Notes under the pieces: generated by a model
The model's database searches: none
Told to the model about the DNA's origin: nothing
The model's input: the letters and a program-made list of their open reading frames with translations, nothing else
Shown here: one piece after another, positions 21,883-34,152 of the stretch
How the letters are laid out: each line of letters begins with the position of its first letter
Numbering within the stretch: the stretch's first letter is position 1
Made by a program: the position numbers and the translations under genes
Assembly: GCA_028274465.1 (NCBI GenBank)
Contig: CM051457.1
Coordinates: forward strand, 30,415,313-30,479,312
Length of the DNA: 64,000 nt
From: Plantago ovata
Taxonomy: Eukaryota; Streptophyta; Magnoliopsida; Lamiales; Plantaginaceae
Direction: 5' to 3'

Positions 21883-24800
21883 ATGGATCAATTCAGGCAG
21901 GTTGGGGAGATATTGGGCAGTCTCAAGGCTTTACTAGTACTAAAACATGACATTTCTATCAACCAAAAGCAATGCTGTCTGCTTTTTGACATGTTAGAGT
22001 TTGCAGTTGAGACGATTTCAGAAGAAATCAGACAGAATTTAAGGCTTGAAGAGAGGAACACTAAATGGAAATCCCTTGAACTCCCAATGAAAGAGCTACA
22101 CAGGATATTCAAAGAAGCTGATCTGTATATAAGATACTGTTTGGATGTAAGAGATTGGTGGGGTAAAGCAATAAGTCTCCATATGAACACAGACTGTGTA
22201 GAGTTTCATATTCACAACTTGTTGTGTTGCTTCACTGTTGTGATTGAGGCGATTGAAACCGCAGCTGAGATTTCGGGGATGGATCATGAGGAAATGCAGA
22301 AAAGGAGAATTACCCTCATGAAGAAGTATGATGAAGGATTTGCTGATTTTAAGCTATTTCAATGGAAATTCGGGAAGCAGTACTTGGTACCACGTGAAAT
22401 ATGCAGCCGACTAGACACAGCTTGGAGAGAAGATAGGTGGTGGCTTATTCAGAAAATTGAAGAGAAGAAAAGGACAGCTACAAAGCATGAGCAAAGACTA
22501 GCAGAACTATTGCTGAAGAAACTTCATGACAGAAATGACAAACTAACGCCTAGCAATGTCTTGGTCGGATCTCAAGATTACTTTGTGAAACGGAGGCTGG
22601 GAGGCCCCGGAGGAGGTCATTTTAAGGAAATCAATTGGTTGGGGGAAAGTTTTGCTTTGAGGACATTCTTTGGGGATATTGAGCCACTAAACAAGGAGAT
22701 TGCATTAGTCCTTTCACTTTCTCACCCTAATGTATTGCAATACCATTGTACATTCTATGATGAAGAAAGAAAAGAGGGATTTTTGGTAATGGAGCTCATG
22801 AGTAAGGATTTGGGAACTTACATTAAGGAGAATTCCGGTCAGAGGAAGCGAATCCCGTTCTCTGTACCTGTTGCTGTAGATATCATGTTGCAAATTGCAA
22901 GAGGTATGGAGTACTTGCACTCCAAGAAAATCTATCACGGAGATTTGAATCCGTCAATGATCCTTCTAAAGGCAAGAAATGCCTCCACAGACGGCTTGTT
23001 TCTCGCCAAAATTGCAGCATTTGGATTGACTTCGATCAAGAGCGCACGTAGCCCTAAGCCAAATGGAACTGATGTTGACATTTGGCTAGCACCAGAAGTC
23101 TTGGGCGAACTAGAGAAGCCCGGAGGTAAAGTCACTACAAAGTACACAGAGAAAGCTGACGTTTACAGCTTTGCAATGCTTTGCTTTGAACTTTTAACCG
23201 GGAAGATACCTTTCCAAGATAGCCATCTTCAAGGAGAAAAGGAGAAGATGATTCGGAACGTAAAAGCAGGCGAACGTCCTCTTTTCTCACACCCATCAAC
23301 GAAGTACCTGGTGAATCTGACGAGAAGATGTTGGCAAACAAACCCAAGTCAACGTCCGACCTTTTCGTCCATATGTAGGATACTTCGGTGCATCAAGAAA
23401 AATCTTGTGATAAATCCCGACCATGGTCATCCTGATTCTCCGCCCCCACTTGTCGATTACTGCGATATAGAAACCGGCTACTTGAAGAAGTTTGAACCAA
23501 GTGGGGATTTGGCAACGGTTTCACAGATTCCATTCCAAATGTTTGGGTATAGGCTTATTGAGAAGGAGAAAATTAGCGGGAAGCTGTGGGACTCGGTTAT
23601 TGATGGATCAACAGTTCATCACCCAGCATCACTGGGTGACTATGATCATTTGGGTTCAGTGGATGATCTGTTCCCTGCAAGTGACCGACGATCAGTTTGT
23701 TCTGAAATCATTGACAGGAAATGTTCAATGTTTGATCAAAGGACAGTAATATCTGAGATTCCGGCCAGGAAACTCTTCCCTTCCGACCAGACGTCGATCG
23801 GCTCTGTAAGTCCAGGGAAGAGATTTTCAGCCCTTCCTGCTGATCAAAGGTCAGTTGGTGCTGAAACGCCACAACAGAAGTATTTAGTGGGGAAAAGAGC
23901 TGATAAAAAATCAAGCAATCTTAAGCTTAATGTGGATGTTCTGGATAAAGTATCAGTACTGAAAGTAACAGAAGGTCAAGTAGTCAATCCCAGTCCTCTT
24001 CGCACTCCTAGTCCATGTTCTACTGAAAGCAGCAAAGGGACTGAGCAAAAATTAGTAATGAACAACAAAACAGCCTTTTCTGAGTCATCGGAGGTTAAAC
24101 TATTGACACCCAGGGCCAAAGCACATCAGAAACTAGCTGAGATTCCGGAAAAGAAAATACTGAAGAGTGAAGCATTAAATGAGAAAGTGGCTACGGTTTC
24201 TTCTAGAACTTCTGCAAAGAAAATTGAGCTAACAGACACAAGCATTAAAAAATCAAATAGCCCCAAGAAGAATTCAGATGCAGCACCTTTAGTTATAAGA
24301 AAACTAAAAGACTCGAGGACCAAAAGTTTTCCAGGTTAGCTTTTCATTCTTTTTCTCCGTTCTAGTCAATTGAATTGAGACCTACTTTTGCTTAAAGGTA
24401 AACTACAGAAACTCCTCTGAATGGATAAGTTATTTACGTAAACACCCCACGTTATGATAAGTAGACAAGTACCTCTTAAATAAACATGTGAGGGCAAGCA
24501 GACCAACTCAAATTTATTATCAAATCTTAAACAACTCAGCAATGAATCATCTTATTTTTTGAACTTATGAGTTATTTCTTCAACATGATAAAGAATGATA
24601 TTCAAAGGGGGTCAGGGCTCATTGTCATATTATGGACAGCTCGTGAAAACAATCAGAACTCAGTGGTGTTTGTGAAATTCACTTCTTTCTAAATGACGCA
24701 GAAACATGAATGCTAATTTTCTGCATGATATTCAGAATCTTTTAATGTTGTTACGCAGGTAAACCAATTAATGACTCACCGAGGTCTTCACCAGCAAGAA

Positions 24801-25111
24801 CAAAGAAGACAAAACCTGTGTTCTCGCCATCTTCGTCCCCTGCAAGAGCAATCAACTCGTGCACTTCACCAGCAAGGGTAACGAAGACAAGAGCTGTGCT
24901 CTCTCCATCTTCTTCCCCAGCAAGAGTAGTCAACACGTGCGCTTCACCAAAACGGTCGATACTTCCTGCACAAATGGATTATTCATCTCCAGGCGCATCA
25001 CCTTTACATCCATGCACACGATGTTCACGCCTTGGTAGACAAACCTCATTGCCATCAAATAGCCCCGCCAGACCTAATGCGATATCAGCTCCACATAGCA
25101 TAGTCACGTAA
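21883..25111 (+). CDS. Plant MLKL-like pseudokinase (HeLo/DUF1221 plus kinase-like domain)
   Basis: Two coding exons, 21883-24334 and 24759-25111 (phase 1 junction CCA-G/GT), give about 934 residues. Residues about 5-215 match the DUF1221/HeLo N-terminal helical region (start MDQFRQVGEILGSLKALLVL, then CVEFHIHNLLC and QWKFGKQYLVPREICSR). Residues about 230-505 form a kinase-like domain that lacks key catalytic residues: the ATP-lysine position reads ALR (Arg260), HRD reads HGD (352-354), the catalytic-loop Asn is Met, and DFG reads AFG (379-381). APE (403-405) is kept. The tail is long, Ser/Lys-rich and low complexity, and the second exon contains a tandem repeat of about 27 residues (FSPSSSPAR / LSPSSSPAR). 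Plant MLKLs are linked to immunity and oligomerise at membranes, as animal MLKL does in necroptosis. The closest remembered relatives are At5g41730 and At1g64300. Confidence 0.85.
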
Positions 25112-26064
25112 GTTCAATACATAGAGGTTTTGTAGGCTCCCTGCCTTTGAAGATGGCCAGGAGAAAAGATGGATCAAGAAGAATGAAACAACATTCCATG
25201 GAAACTGGAAGAAAGAAAAAGACGTACCTGGGATAAAAGACAGCCTTCTTCGGCGTGCTCATCACCCTAGTTACAGAAGAACCACAATTTTTTTGATTGT
25301 ATTATCATACCCCAGTTGCAGGAGAAGGGGCAATTTAAGTTTTCATTTGTTGATTTTGTTAATATGTAACACTGTTGCTTCGTTTTTTCCACCGAGGTGT
25401 GTTTTAAGAATGTCAATTTTCCATAAGTTAAAAGATATTCTGGTGGTATTACAAGGATACTGGCTGCACATTCACATGCTTCTGGGGTTACATGTAAATT
25501 CCAAGTAATGAAGTTCGATAAGTTCAGAATTGAAAGTAATGAAACACAAAGAAGGCATGAAAGACAAACAATGAACACTCTGCTTTTAACATTTTTTCAG
25601 CTTCATATAGTATGTAATAAGGAAACCAGGTGAATACAACAGCTAATCATGCCTTGTATAAGGATAAAGAGTTGCAAGTGTTGTCTAGACAATGTTCAAA
25701 GAATCCTGAGGATATCTCAATCACATGAACAACATGGGGAAAAAAAATCCTATTATAAAACAATAAAATTCAATTACAAAGCAGCACACTCACTTACTGA
25801 TGGAGCCCAGAAATTTTCAATGTGCATTCCCCACTTCCAAGGATTCAATTCAAGACCAGTAATTTTGTGCAAAGACCTCATCATACAAAAACTGAACTCT
25901 TGCTTCCTTCAATAGTTTAAATATGAACATTTAAGTATTCTTTGTGGAGCAACAACAATCGGGAGAAACAAGCTACCACAAGGTGCGCAAGATGATTCCA
26001 GTTCCACAATAAGCCATCACCACTTTTGAATGCTAATTGTGGTAATGGAATAAAATGAATACAT
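25112..26064. other. Convergent 3' regions of the MLKL-like and SPA genes
   Basis: The two genes end tail to tail about 950 bp apart. This stretch presumably holds both 3' UTRs. No separate gene is seen. Confidence 0.45.
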
Positions 26065-29000
26065 CTAAACCATTTCCAGAAGTTTGATGCAGCCGGATGA
26101 ATTAGCAGCAACAACCATATTTGATTTACGTCTCCAGCAAACACTTGATACAAATTGTCCGTTGTCATCTTCAGTCTCCTTACCAGTTATGGGATCAATT
26201 GAACCGAACTTGTAGGCTGTAATTGGCATGGACAAAGATTTGTAGTAGGCATACACCTGAGATATTTAGAGATACAGAGCTTGAGGTAAAGAAGAGAGGT
26301 CTGGCACAAACTGATACAAACGGCTTTTTTAAAAACAATGGCATAATGGAAACAAATAGCATATAGAATTTTTCTATGTATTTCAGTCTTCAGTTTCTGG
26401 AATATCAAAGATCTGCTAGTATGTAGAGAGAGAAACCTGGGCAAGAATTTCCATCACCAATTTAGCAATTCAAATGTGTATCAACAAAACCAGATTAAAC
26501 GACTAAATATTCATGTAGGAAGTGTTGGCTTCAGGGATAAGGAGAATACTAGTAATATTTTTCACATTAATAGCAAATACAGGACAAGGCATCTTGACAA
26601 TTGACAGAAACTATTCCACTCCTTTCAAGATAAAGAAACGTGATAAATACAGGTAAAGTGACAGCTACCTCATTTGTCTCTGACCCACACGTAATATACC
26701 CATCAGCAACTGACAGACCAACAAAGTTCTGCAAAGGAGCATATTGCTTGGTGTTAATCTGACAAAAAATAATTTCACGGTGCATAACAAAGGGTCATCA
26801 ACTAACCTTCTCATTGGTATGCCCTCTGAGGGTTGAGATACAAGCATCTCTGGACACAGAATTGGAGCTCGTTTTACTGAGATCCCATATCTTCAGCGTA
26901 TTGTCAGTAGATGCTGAAACAACAGTCCCGGCATCCAAGAACTTTGCGTAGCTTACAGTTTTCTCGTGGCCAGCCAATACGCACCATGGTACTGAAGCAT
27001 TTCGGAGATCGTAGCAATAGATTTTATAATCAGCAGAACTAAAAGCCAACAAGTGACTAGATTCTTCTGAGAACTGCACACAGCAAACGTTTGCATTGTT
27101 TCGAATTGTGCATAAACTGTTTTTCTGCAACAAAGCATAAAAATCAGCAGGGCATATCAGGCAACACAGAGAAAAGGTGATGAACTACTTCAAGCAGAGA
27201 ATCTTTTCTGAATAGTCTTACAAATTAGTCTTCCAGAAAAGCTATTACTATGTTTATGCACGGTTTATTAAAGAGAAGTGCAAGGAACTGAATCTACATA
27301 TTCTTCAGAGGATGGCCACATTCTTCTTCAGTGTTACGTAGTCTAAAAGTCTTGGGCAAAATGAAAATATATTTGGGTTGATGTGAAGTACATTGTTATC
27401 TTGCAAGCTGATCAAATGAACGACACCCTAAATATAAAAATATTTCCATTTTGCCCAAGACTTTAGACTCCATTACACTGAAGAAAAACATGATATCCAT
27501 CATCAAGCGAGACTCAAGGAAATGTGTGTGGGAGTGGTGTGTATTTGTGTGCGACTGTGAGTGTGCGTGTGTCTATTAAGAACTTTAGATCCGGAAGACA
27601 AATAAGCAATTAGCGGCGACAAGAAAGCCTACATCATTGATGCTCCAAATTTTCACCGAACGATCATCACTGCCACTAGCTAGCTTCATAGGATTCACAC
27701 GAGAGAAGTCAACAGACCAAGCCCTTGCACTATGTTCAGCAAAATTACAAAATCCTTGACCAGTTGATGCATCCCACAACTACAACCATTTCCAGCAAGT
27801 TACGTTTAGAGAAACTCAGAGACACAATCAAGAGTAAAGACAAAATTTGAGTAGAAATGTAGAATACAATTCAGGATAGAGGATAAGATCTCAAAATTGA
27901 AGGCTTAAGAACTAATATCACAGATATAATTTAGTTATCACAAATCAGACACGCACCTTAATACAACTTACTAACAACTTTCAAGCTTCTGGCCCAATAT
28001 AAATTTGACACAACGGGACAGATGAAATCAACCAACCAACCAACAATTCAGATACTACCCACCAACCCCCCCCCCCCCCCCCTCCCCCAACCCACAATAT
28101 AACTACTTTGGCGGGAAACAAATAATGAGCTAACAAAGTTGGAATGGCTATATTACTCTCTTAGTAACTGGTAATGCTTCACCAGGTTCTAACATTTCCA
28201 ATAAAATACTTCAACACATTTCCTACTTCATGATAATTTGATGTTTGCTTCGAATGAGCTTTTCTTTCTCACTCTTCCCCTCATGTTGAGCAAAGAATAC
28301 AGACCTTTACGGTGCCGTCATAATCAGTTGAAGCAAGGTGATTCCTGATATAGCTATTCCAGCAAATGCAACTTAGCTTTGATTTGTTTGCCATCTCAAC
28401 AACCGGATAATGAATGTCAACCGAGTCATTCAAGAGTGCTTCATATTCAAAAACTTTTATCTTCTTCGATACCCCGCCGGCAGCTAAGTAGTTCTCATCC
28501 CGGTCAAAACTCAACGAACAAATCACATTTGCAGAACTATTAAATTCTCCATTTCGCAAAATCCCTCGTACTCTGAATTTTTCATAGCGAGCATACTTGC
28601 ACAAACCATCAAAAAGCTCCCTAAATTATCTCCTGCAACATACTTCTTCTCCTCCTTCCTGGTAGACCACAAATTTTCTCGACTTTTCAATAATTCTCTA
28701 TCCCTATAAGCCACATCCTTGCTACTTGAAGACTGAATATTGGATCTCATGGAAAAGTACGCACTTTCAAGTTGCCTCATATTACTCAGCAATCTCAAGT
28801 CTTTATCCTTTGCAGGAGACATCTTTGATAAGACATTGGGACATGGATTTCTTCCTTCCATATAGTTGTTTTCACATGCATTTAGTGACTCCTGCAATGA
28901 AGAAGTTACAACTGGTAATTTTCCTGGTGTTCGTTTCTCAGCCTCTTGAATATCAGCTTCTATGAGATGGATTTGTTCCACAAGACGGGATGCATCTTTT

Positions 29001-32000
29001 TGTTTCTGCTCATTCAGCGCCAAGAGAAAATACAGCAATAGTTCTGAATTTCCATCTTCCTCATCCATTGACAAAGGTGACTCATCTCCAGGTACTTCTT
29101 GAATATCACGGATAAATTCAGATTGCAGAATTTCGCTGTGGTTCAATAGAAATCAAAAACATTACTCACCGAAAGTTACATCCCAGAGACAACAAAAAGA
29201 GGGAAACCAGAGAAGAAAAATAAAATAAAATTCCAGATTACTCATTTACAGATACTTTCTTTCTAGAGCCAGTAGGAAAAAAAAAATCTCTTGATTTTTT
29301 TCTCTGTCATGTGATAGGGTATATGGCTAACCATCATAAGAGTATCATTACTGGCAATTAAGGACTGTACTTTACTTGCACGTTGCCACATGTTCAATAG
29401 CACTATGGGTCAAATGCCCTCCATAATAGCATTTCGATGCATTTTTCAAGGATGAAAGGTGGTTTGCATATAAAAAAGTTAAGACCTTTTTTTCTGTTGT
29501 ATACGATACAAATCATGATCTTTGGTTATGAATATTAAATTTCCCATCAAAGAGTAGAGATAAGATTGCTAGTTGCCAAGTTGACTTTCAGAAAGTACTG
29601 AATTAATGCAACAAGAAACAAGACCTCTGAATATCAATATGCAGTCAGAAATACCTGGTTGTTGGACGTAGTGAAGGTTCCGGGTGAAGTAGCCACAGGC
29701 AAAAACCAGCTTCTTTGGGATTCTCTGAAAGAAATCTTGGTGGAAGAATCCTATGACGTATATCTTGCATGGCCGCAGCATGAGATCTTCCAGAATCAAA
29801 CGAGGCAAATAACTGACAATTCCACCCCGTATTTATATAAAACGTACAAATTGTCAACTAAATCTTGCTAAAGGAGAAAGATAGAAATCACATCAAATTT
29901 TTCTTGATTAAATCAATCCTAATTTATATTAATTATACACAGCACGTGCAAAGCATAAATCTACAGTGCATACTAAGAAAGATATCAGACAATGTCAGGA
30001 CTCATGATGGTTAAAACTTCAAGAACGTCCACTCTATCATTGCTCACCAATAGTTCTCAACACTTCGTTCAATTCCAATTACCTACGAGATCAGACTACC
30101 ACATATGAAATTTATCCATCTCCAACGGGAAAATTAGTGGTTAACATCCAAGAGGACAAAAGACACACTATACCATTCACAGAGAATGAACTAAAATGAT
30201 TAGTTCCCTTACAATCTGTGAAACCACTCGGGCAGATAGTAGAAAGGATCTAGAGAAATCCACATAACATTTGTCATCTGAGCAATCTTTAAACCTCTAC
30301 CCCCCTCCGCCCCCAAACACCAAAAACAACTTTCAACAATTTTCGGGAAGATATGATATCATGGGTAGAAGTTGCTAACTGGGGCAACATGCACAATTAG
30401 CGAAACAATAACGGTTAGTAATTCCAAAAGCTGGGGCGATAAATTGCATATTGATAACCATGGAAGAGTTTGGCCTAAATTTCTCGCTGATTAATAACAC
30501 AAGATAGATAATTGTAGTCAATTGAATCCAGATGATAAGAAGCATACAAGTCACTAAAAGCCGTCTTAATTTGGAACTAATGTCTCCAGAAGGTTGCATT
30601 ATGGACTGTGGTTTTCTCCATTTTGTACAAAAACTATATAGTTGATACCTATCAGTTTCATATAGTGATGTAAAGTAGATCTTCATTGTGGCCTCAGTAG
30701 CATCAGATAACAACTGTAATTCCATGGGAATTCATTCATGCAATTAGGAAATAAAGAGATTCACTTGGATACAAGTTATTCACAAACCTCGAATAGAATA
30801 AGCCCCAGACAGTAGATATTTGAAGCACACGTGCTTCGCTTTTCATCAACTAGCTCAGGACTGGAATACCACGTCTCTTCTAGCATAAAACTAACAGAAG
30901 GCTGCAACTGCTGCAATGGGCTAGGCATGCTATGGTCAGAGACTATGATCTGGTTCTTGGTGTCTGTTTTGAGGTTGCGCTCTACGTCAACATCATTTCT
31001 GGCATTATTTGATGCAGATCTTACACCACTCCTGGATGGAAACTGCTGCCATCTTTTACTGATACCAGTATGTTCAACTAAATTCCTTTTCTTTGCAGAA
31101 TGGATTTCCGGGGTAATCCTACTTTGACTCAAAGGCCTCTTTTCATTCCGCCTAAAACTCAGTTGACGAGTATCTTGATCGACATTCTCCTTAACAGAAG
31201 ATCCAACATAGACTACCTGCTGTGATGCCAATAACTTGAAGCAGGAAGGTCTCAGATCCTGTAGGGGAACACCATGAGAATGTGATGAATCCACAATATC
31301 CAGAACCTGTCTGAAAATACGCAAGCTCTCCTCTTTATTTGATTTATATCTGTGTCCTCCCAGCCATTCCCTCAAACTGGTCCCATTGCCAACAGTACTT
31401 AAATTGATACCTGCACGTGGTTCGGATACACTAGGTGAAAGAGGTAAAGTCTGGGCAGCCACATTTAACAGTGCATCAGATTTCGAAAAACCAGACTTGG
31501 AATGAACCAGATCCATTGTCTCGGCACCAGGATCTCTTGGAGCGGGGATTTTATGTATTTCTCCCTTGCCTCTCAGTGTACTTTTAATGAAATACTCCGA
31601 AAATCCAGATTTAGATACAATTTTTGTCCGAATACCCCAGAAGGATACGTATTACTGGGAGTACCTATATCATTAGTACCCAAATCATTTAAACTTTCAT
31701 TACTGTTGTCTGGTTGAGGGTGATTTTGATGCAATAACTCGGAAAATAAATTAGTATCCCCATCCCCCATGGCACCCAACGCTACTTGACCTTTTTCTCG
31801 GTTCCCAATTTGCCGACCAGATAATTGATACAAATGCTGCCATGGGCTACGCCTAGTTTTCATTCTCTCTCTATTGTCTGAAGTACCAACAATTGCCAAA
31901 TTTTCGCCATCATATTTTTTCAGAGTTAACTCTTCAACCATAACCCCTTCATCCATACAACGAGGACTGGAGCTTGCATGTTCAGAGGAAACAATCCTGT

Positions 32001-32160
32001 CCAGGTTCGTCTCAGGATAATCACCCACAGCAGGTGTAACCATTTCATCTGACTGTCGCATATCAGAACTTCCAGGCTTTAAAGAGAACTCATGTTCTTT
32101 AATACGGATTTGGGTATCGTCAACATGCTCAGCGACCTCGTCACCTACTACTTCATCCAT
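26065..32160 (-). CDS. SPA: SPA1/SPA2-class COP1 partner (kinase-like, coiled coil, WD40)
   Basis: Seven coding exons, all with GT-AG sites: 32160-30788, 29812-29655, 29135-28305, 27779-27633, 27124-26807, 26728-26669, 26256-26065. About 1026 residues, the size of SPA1/SPA2. Order: N-terminal region with [10 protein letters not shown], then SKSGFSEYF and IKSTLRGKG; a kinase-like domain ([57 protein letters not shown]); a coiled coil ([20 protein letters not shown]); then WD40 repeats ([27 protein letters not shown]) ending [11 protein letters not shown] proteins join COP1-CUL4 E3 complexes that degrade HY5, CO and others in the dark. Two one-base frameshifts break the frame: a five-base run at 31621-31625 and another at 28611-28615. 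Both need one more base to restore the family sequence. ATG 32160 was chosen as the first true ATG. Confidence 0.92.
27324..27486. mobile_element. Foldback MITE in a SPA intron
   Basis: Two arms of about 50 bp are inverted copies: left TTCAGTGTTACGTAGTCTAA with AAGTCTTGGGCAAAATG, right CATTTTGCCCAAGACTTTAG with ACTCCATTACACTGAA. The loop is about 65 bp. It lies in the intron between the fourth and fifth coding exons and could form a strong hairpin in the pre-mRNA. Confidence 0.75.
28066..28088. repeat. Poly-C tract (G-run on the gene strand) in a SPA intron
   Basis: Seventeen C bases, one T, then five more C. In the SPA pre-mRNA this is a G-run able to form a quadruplex, and it is prone to length errors. 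Confidence 0.95.
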
Positions 32161-34152
32161 ACCTACTTCAGTCTTCAAATTTAATCAAACATTTGATTTG
32201 CACTGTAAAAAGTTTCAAGCTGTAAGTACATGAAGTAAAGATCAACATTCACATAAACATGCTACTGGAAATAGCGGTCTAGACGTCACATAGAGAGCAC
32301 ACAACTTGATGATAGCTACCAGCTACAGGATAAAAAAAAAAACAATTCTAGTTTTGTAGTGAACCATACCTAGAGATTAACTCATAAACAATACGGAGAT
32401 ATACTATATTGCTATCAAGAGACCTATACTAACAATGATGCAAGTTGACCGTGGATAGTGTGACGAAAATCGTGGCATAAAGAACACATATCATTAGGCA
32501 ACCTTCATAAATCGGGTCCATAGGGCTAATACTAAAGTCATACATCACCAATAAGAAATCTACACATAGATTGTTGACCATTTGTGATACTTAAACCTTC
32601 AGAAGTTTAGAAGCAGCTCTTGGCTAGTAAAGTTGACATTGATAACAATTAACAACATTAATGCTTGAAAACAAATACAAACTCCAGCACAAGCACCCGA
32701 TAAGTGTATTATTTTTATTATGTTTAAAAGGTGAAGCAAAATGAAGAAGCATTCAGCGCAAGCATTAATGAATAGAAAATTACATACATAAACTTGCATC
32801 CGTAAAATCAAGTGAAGGCCATCATCAAACTCATCAAATTAAACAAGTTTAGCAAAAATCCACAAGGGTATTGAGCAAAAAGGTAACATCACATCACACA
32901 GGAAATTGAAAAAAGAAAACCCACAACGGAGAAGTTTGACTTAGAATGAGTTGAAGCAACACACTTGAATGAATTGGAGCAAATACCTAATTTTGAGCAG
33001 CAGAGACGAGAGAGTGATGATGAAGACTGAAGAGGTAAAGGTATAGTATTGAACGGAAGTGAAATGAAAGGTAAAATAGTGGATGAGAAATCAAATCAGA
33101 GCCATGAAAATTGAAATAATTAATAAAAAGGCGTAACACAACACAACACCGATAAAAATGATTTTAAGGTATGGTTCAATTCCAGATTTGGAGAGGGAGA
33201 TTTATGGGACTTTCTTGAATTGGTGGTATGCAAAAAATAAATATTTAAAAAAAAAAAAAAGGAAAATGTTTTTTTTGAAAATAGTCTTGGACTCTTTGGT
33301 TTAAGGTTTCAGGTTGTCAAGGTGTTTTAGCCACTAATCAAATATAAATTAATCTTAGCCTAGTCACAGATCTGGGACTAAATGTTTGATAAGCTGGTTT
33401 AGCTGTCCTTGTGGCTACAAAAGTAGTCAAATTCATAATCAAACTGATTAATGGAGTACTAAAAAATTCTCTTATACACCTTTAAATGGTTACAATTGAT
33501 CTAATTTCTTCACTAATGTATTTATTTCAATTCTTCACAATCTCACGTGTAGGTTTACATGTTACAGCTCTTGATCTTATTCATCCATGTATCTTCTTGT
33601 TAGTACGTTCTAAATTTAGGAAGAAGTGGTAAAATTAGTCGAGAATAGAAAATCAACAAAAAAAAAAACAGAAAGAAAACAGATTTCATTACTTGGAATT
33701 ACAAGCTTCAGGGTGATTAAAACCAATTACATGTCCTTTGAACAAGTTTCTGAGAGTAAAGTGTACGTTTTTAAATTACAAAAATCAGACAAGCTACTTG
33801 AGCTCTACACAGAAAGAGTCCTTTTTTCTTGTCCCCGGTGGAAGAGAGGAAGTTTAGCCTACTTCCTCCTTGAGAAGGAAATCTTCTTGGAGATTGCATT
33901 GCAGGCTGCTCTAATTTTGTATTTGCACCGAGACAGCATTTTCTAAGAAATGTGAATGACATCTGCATTTCCCAATACTGACCCCGAAAAGGGCAGACCT
34001 CCAACTCTAAATTTGTGCCTTTAAGAAGCTCACATGTCACCTCTGAACACGTTTTGATATCAAAAGAGCACGAATCTTTCAACTAGACGCCCTAATATCA
34101 TAATAGACATACAAAATTGCTTACTGTCTGTTGCACGTTGCAAGCTACCTAG
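32161..34152. other. SPA 5' leader/promoter and Clf1 3' flank
   Basis: A donor-like site on the minus strand (TTAG/GTATTTG near 32988) suggests a non-coding first SPA exon around 33000-33100. The open frames 33626-33946 (+) and 33771-34082 (-) overlap on opposite strands and lack family motifs. I do not call them. Confidence 0.4.

Noticed and set aside
30375-30725. 116-residue frame in the SPA intron
   Set aside because: The flanking SPA exons join perfectly without it and it has no family motif.
33626-34082. Opposed open frames between SPA and Clf1
   Set aside because: No recognisable domain and mutual overlap. More likely UTR or spacer.
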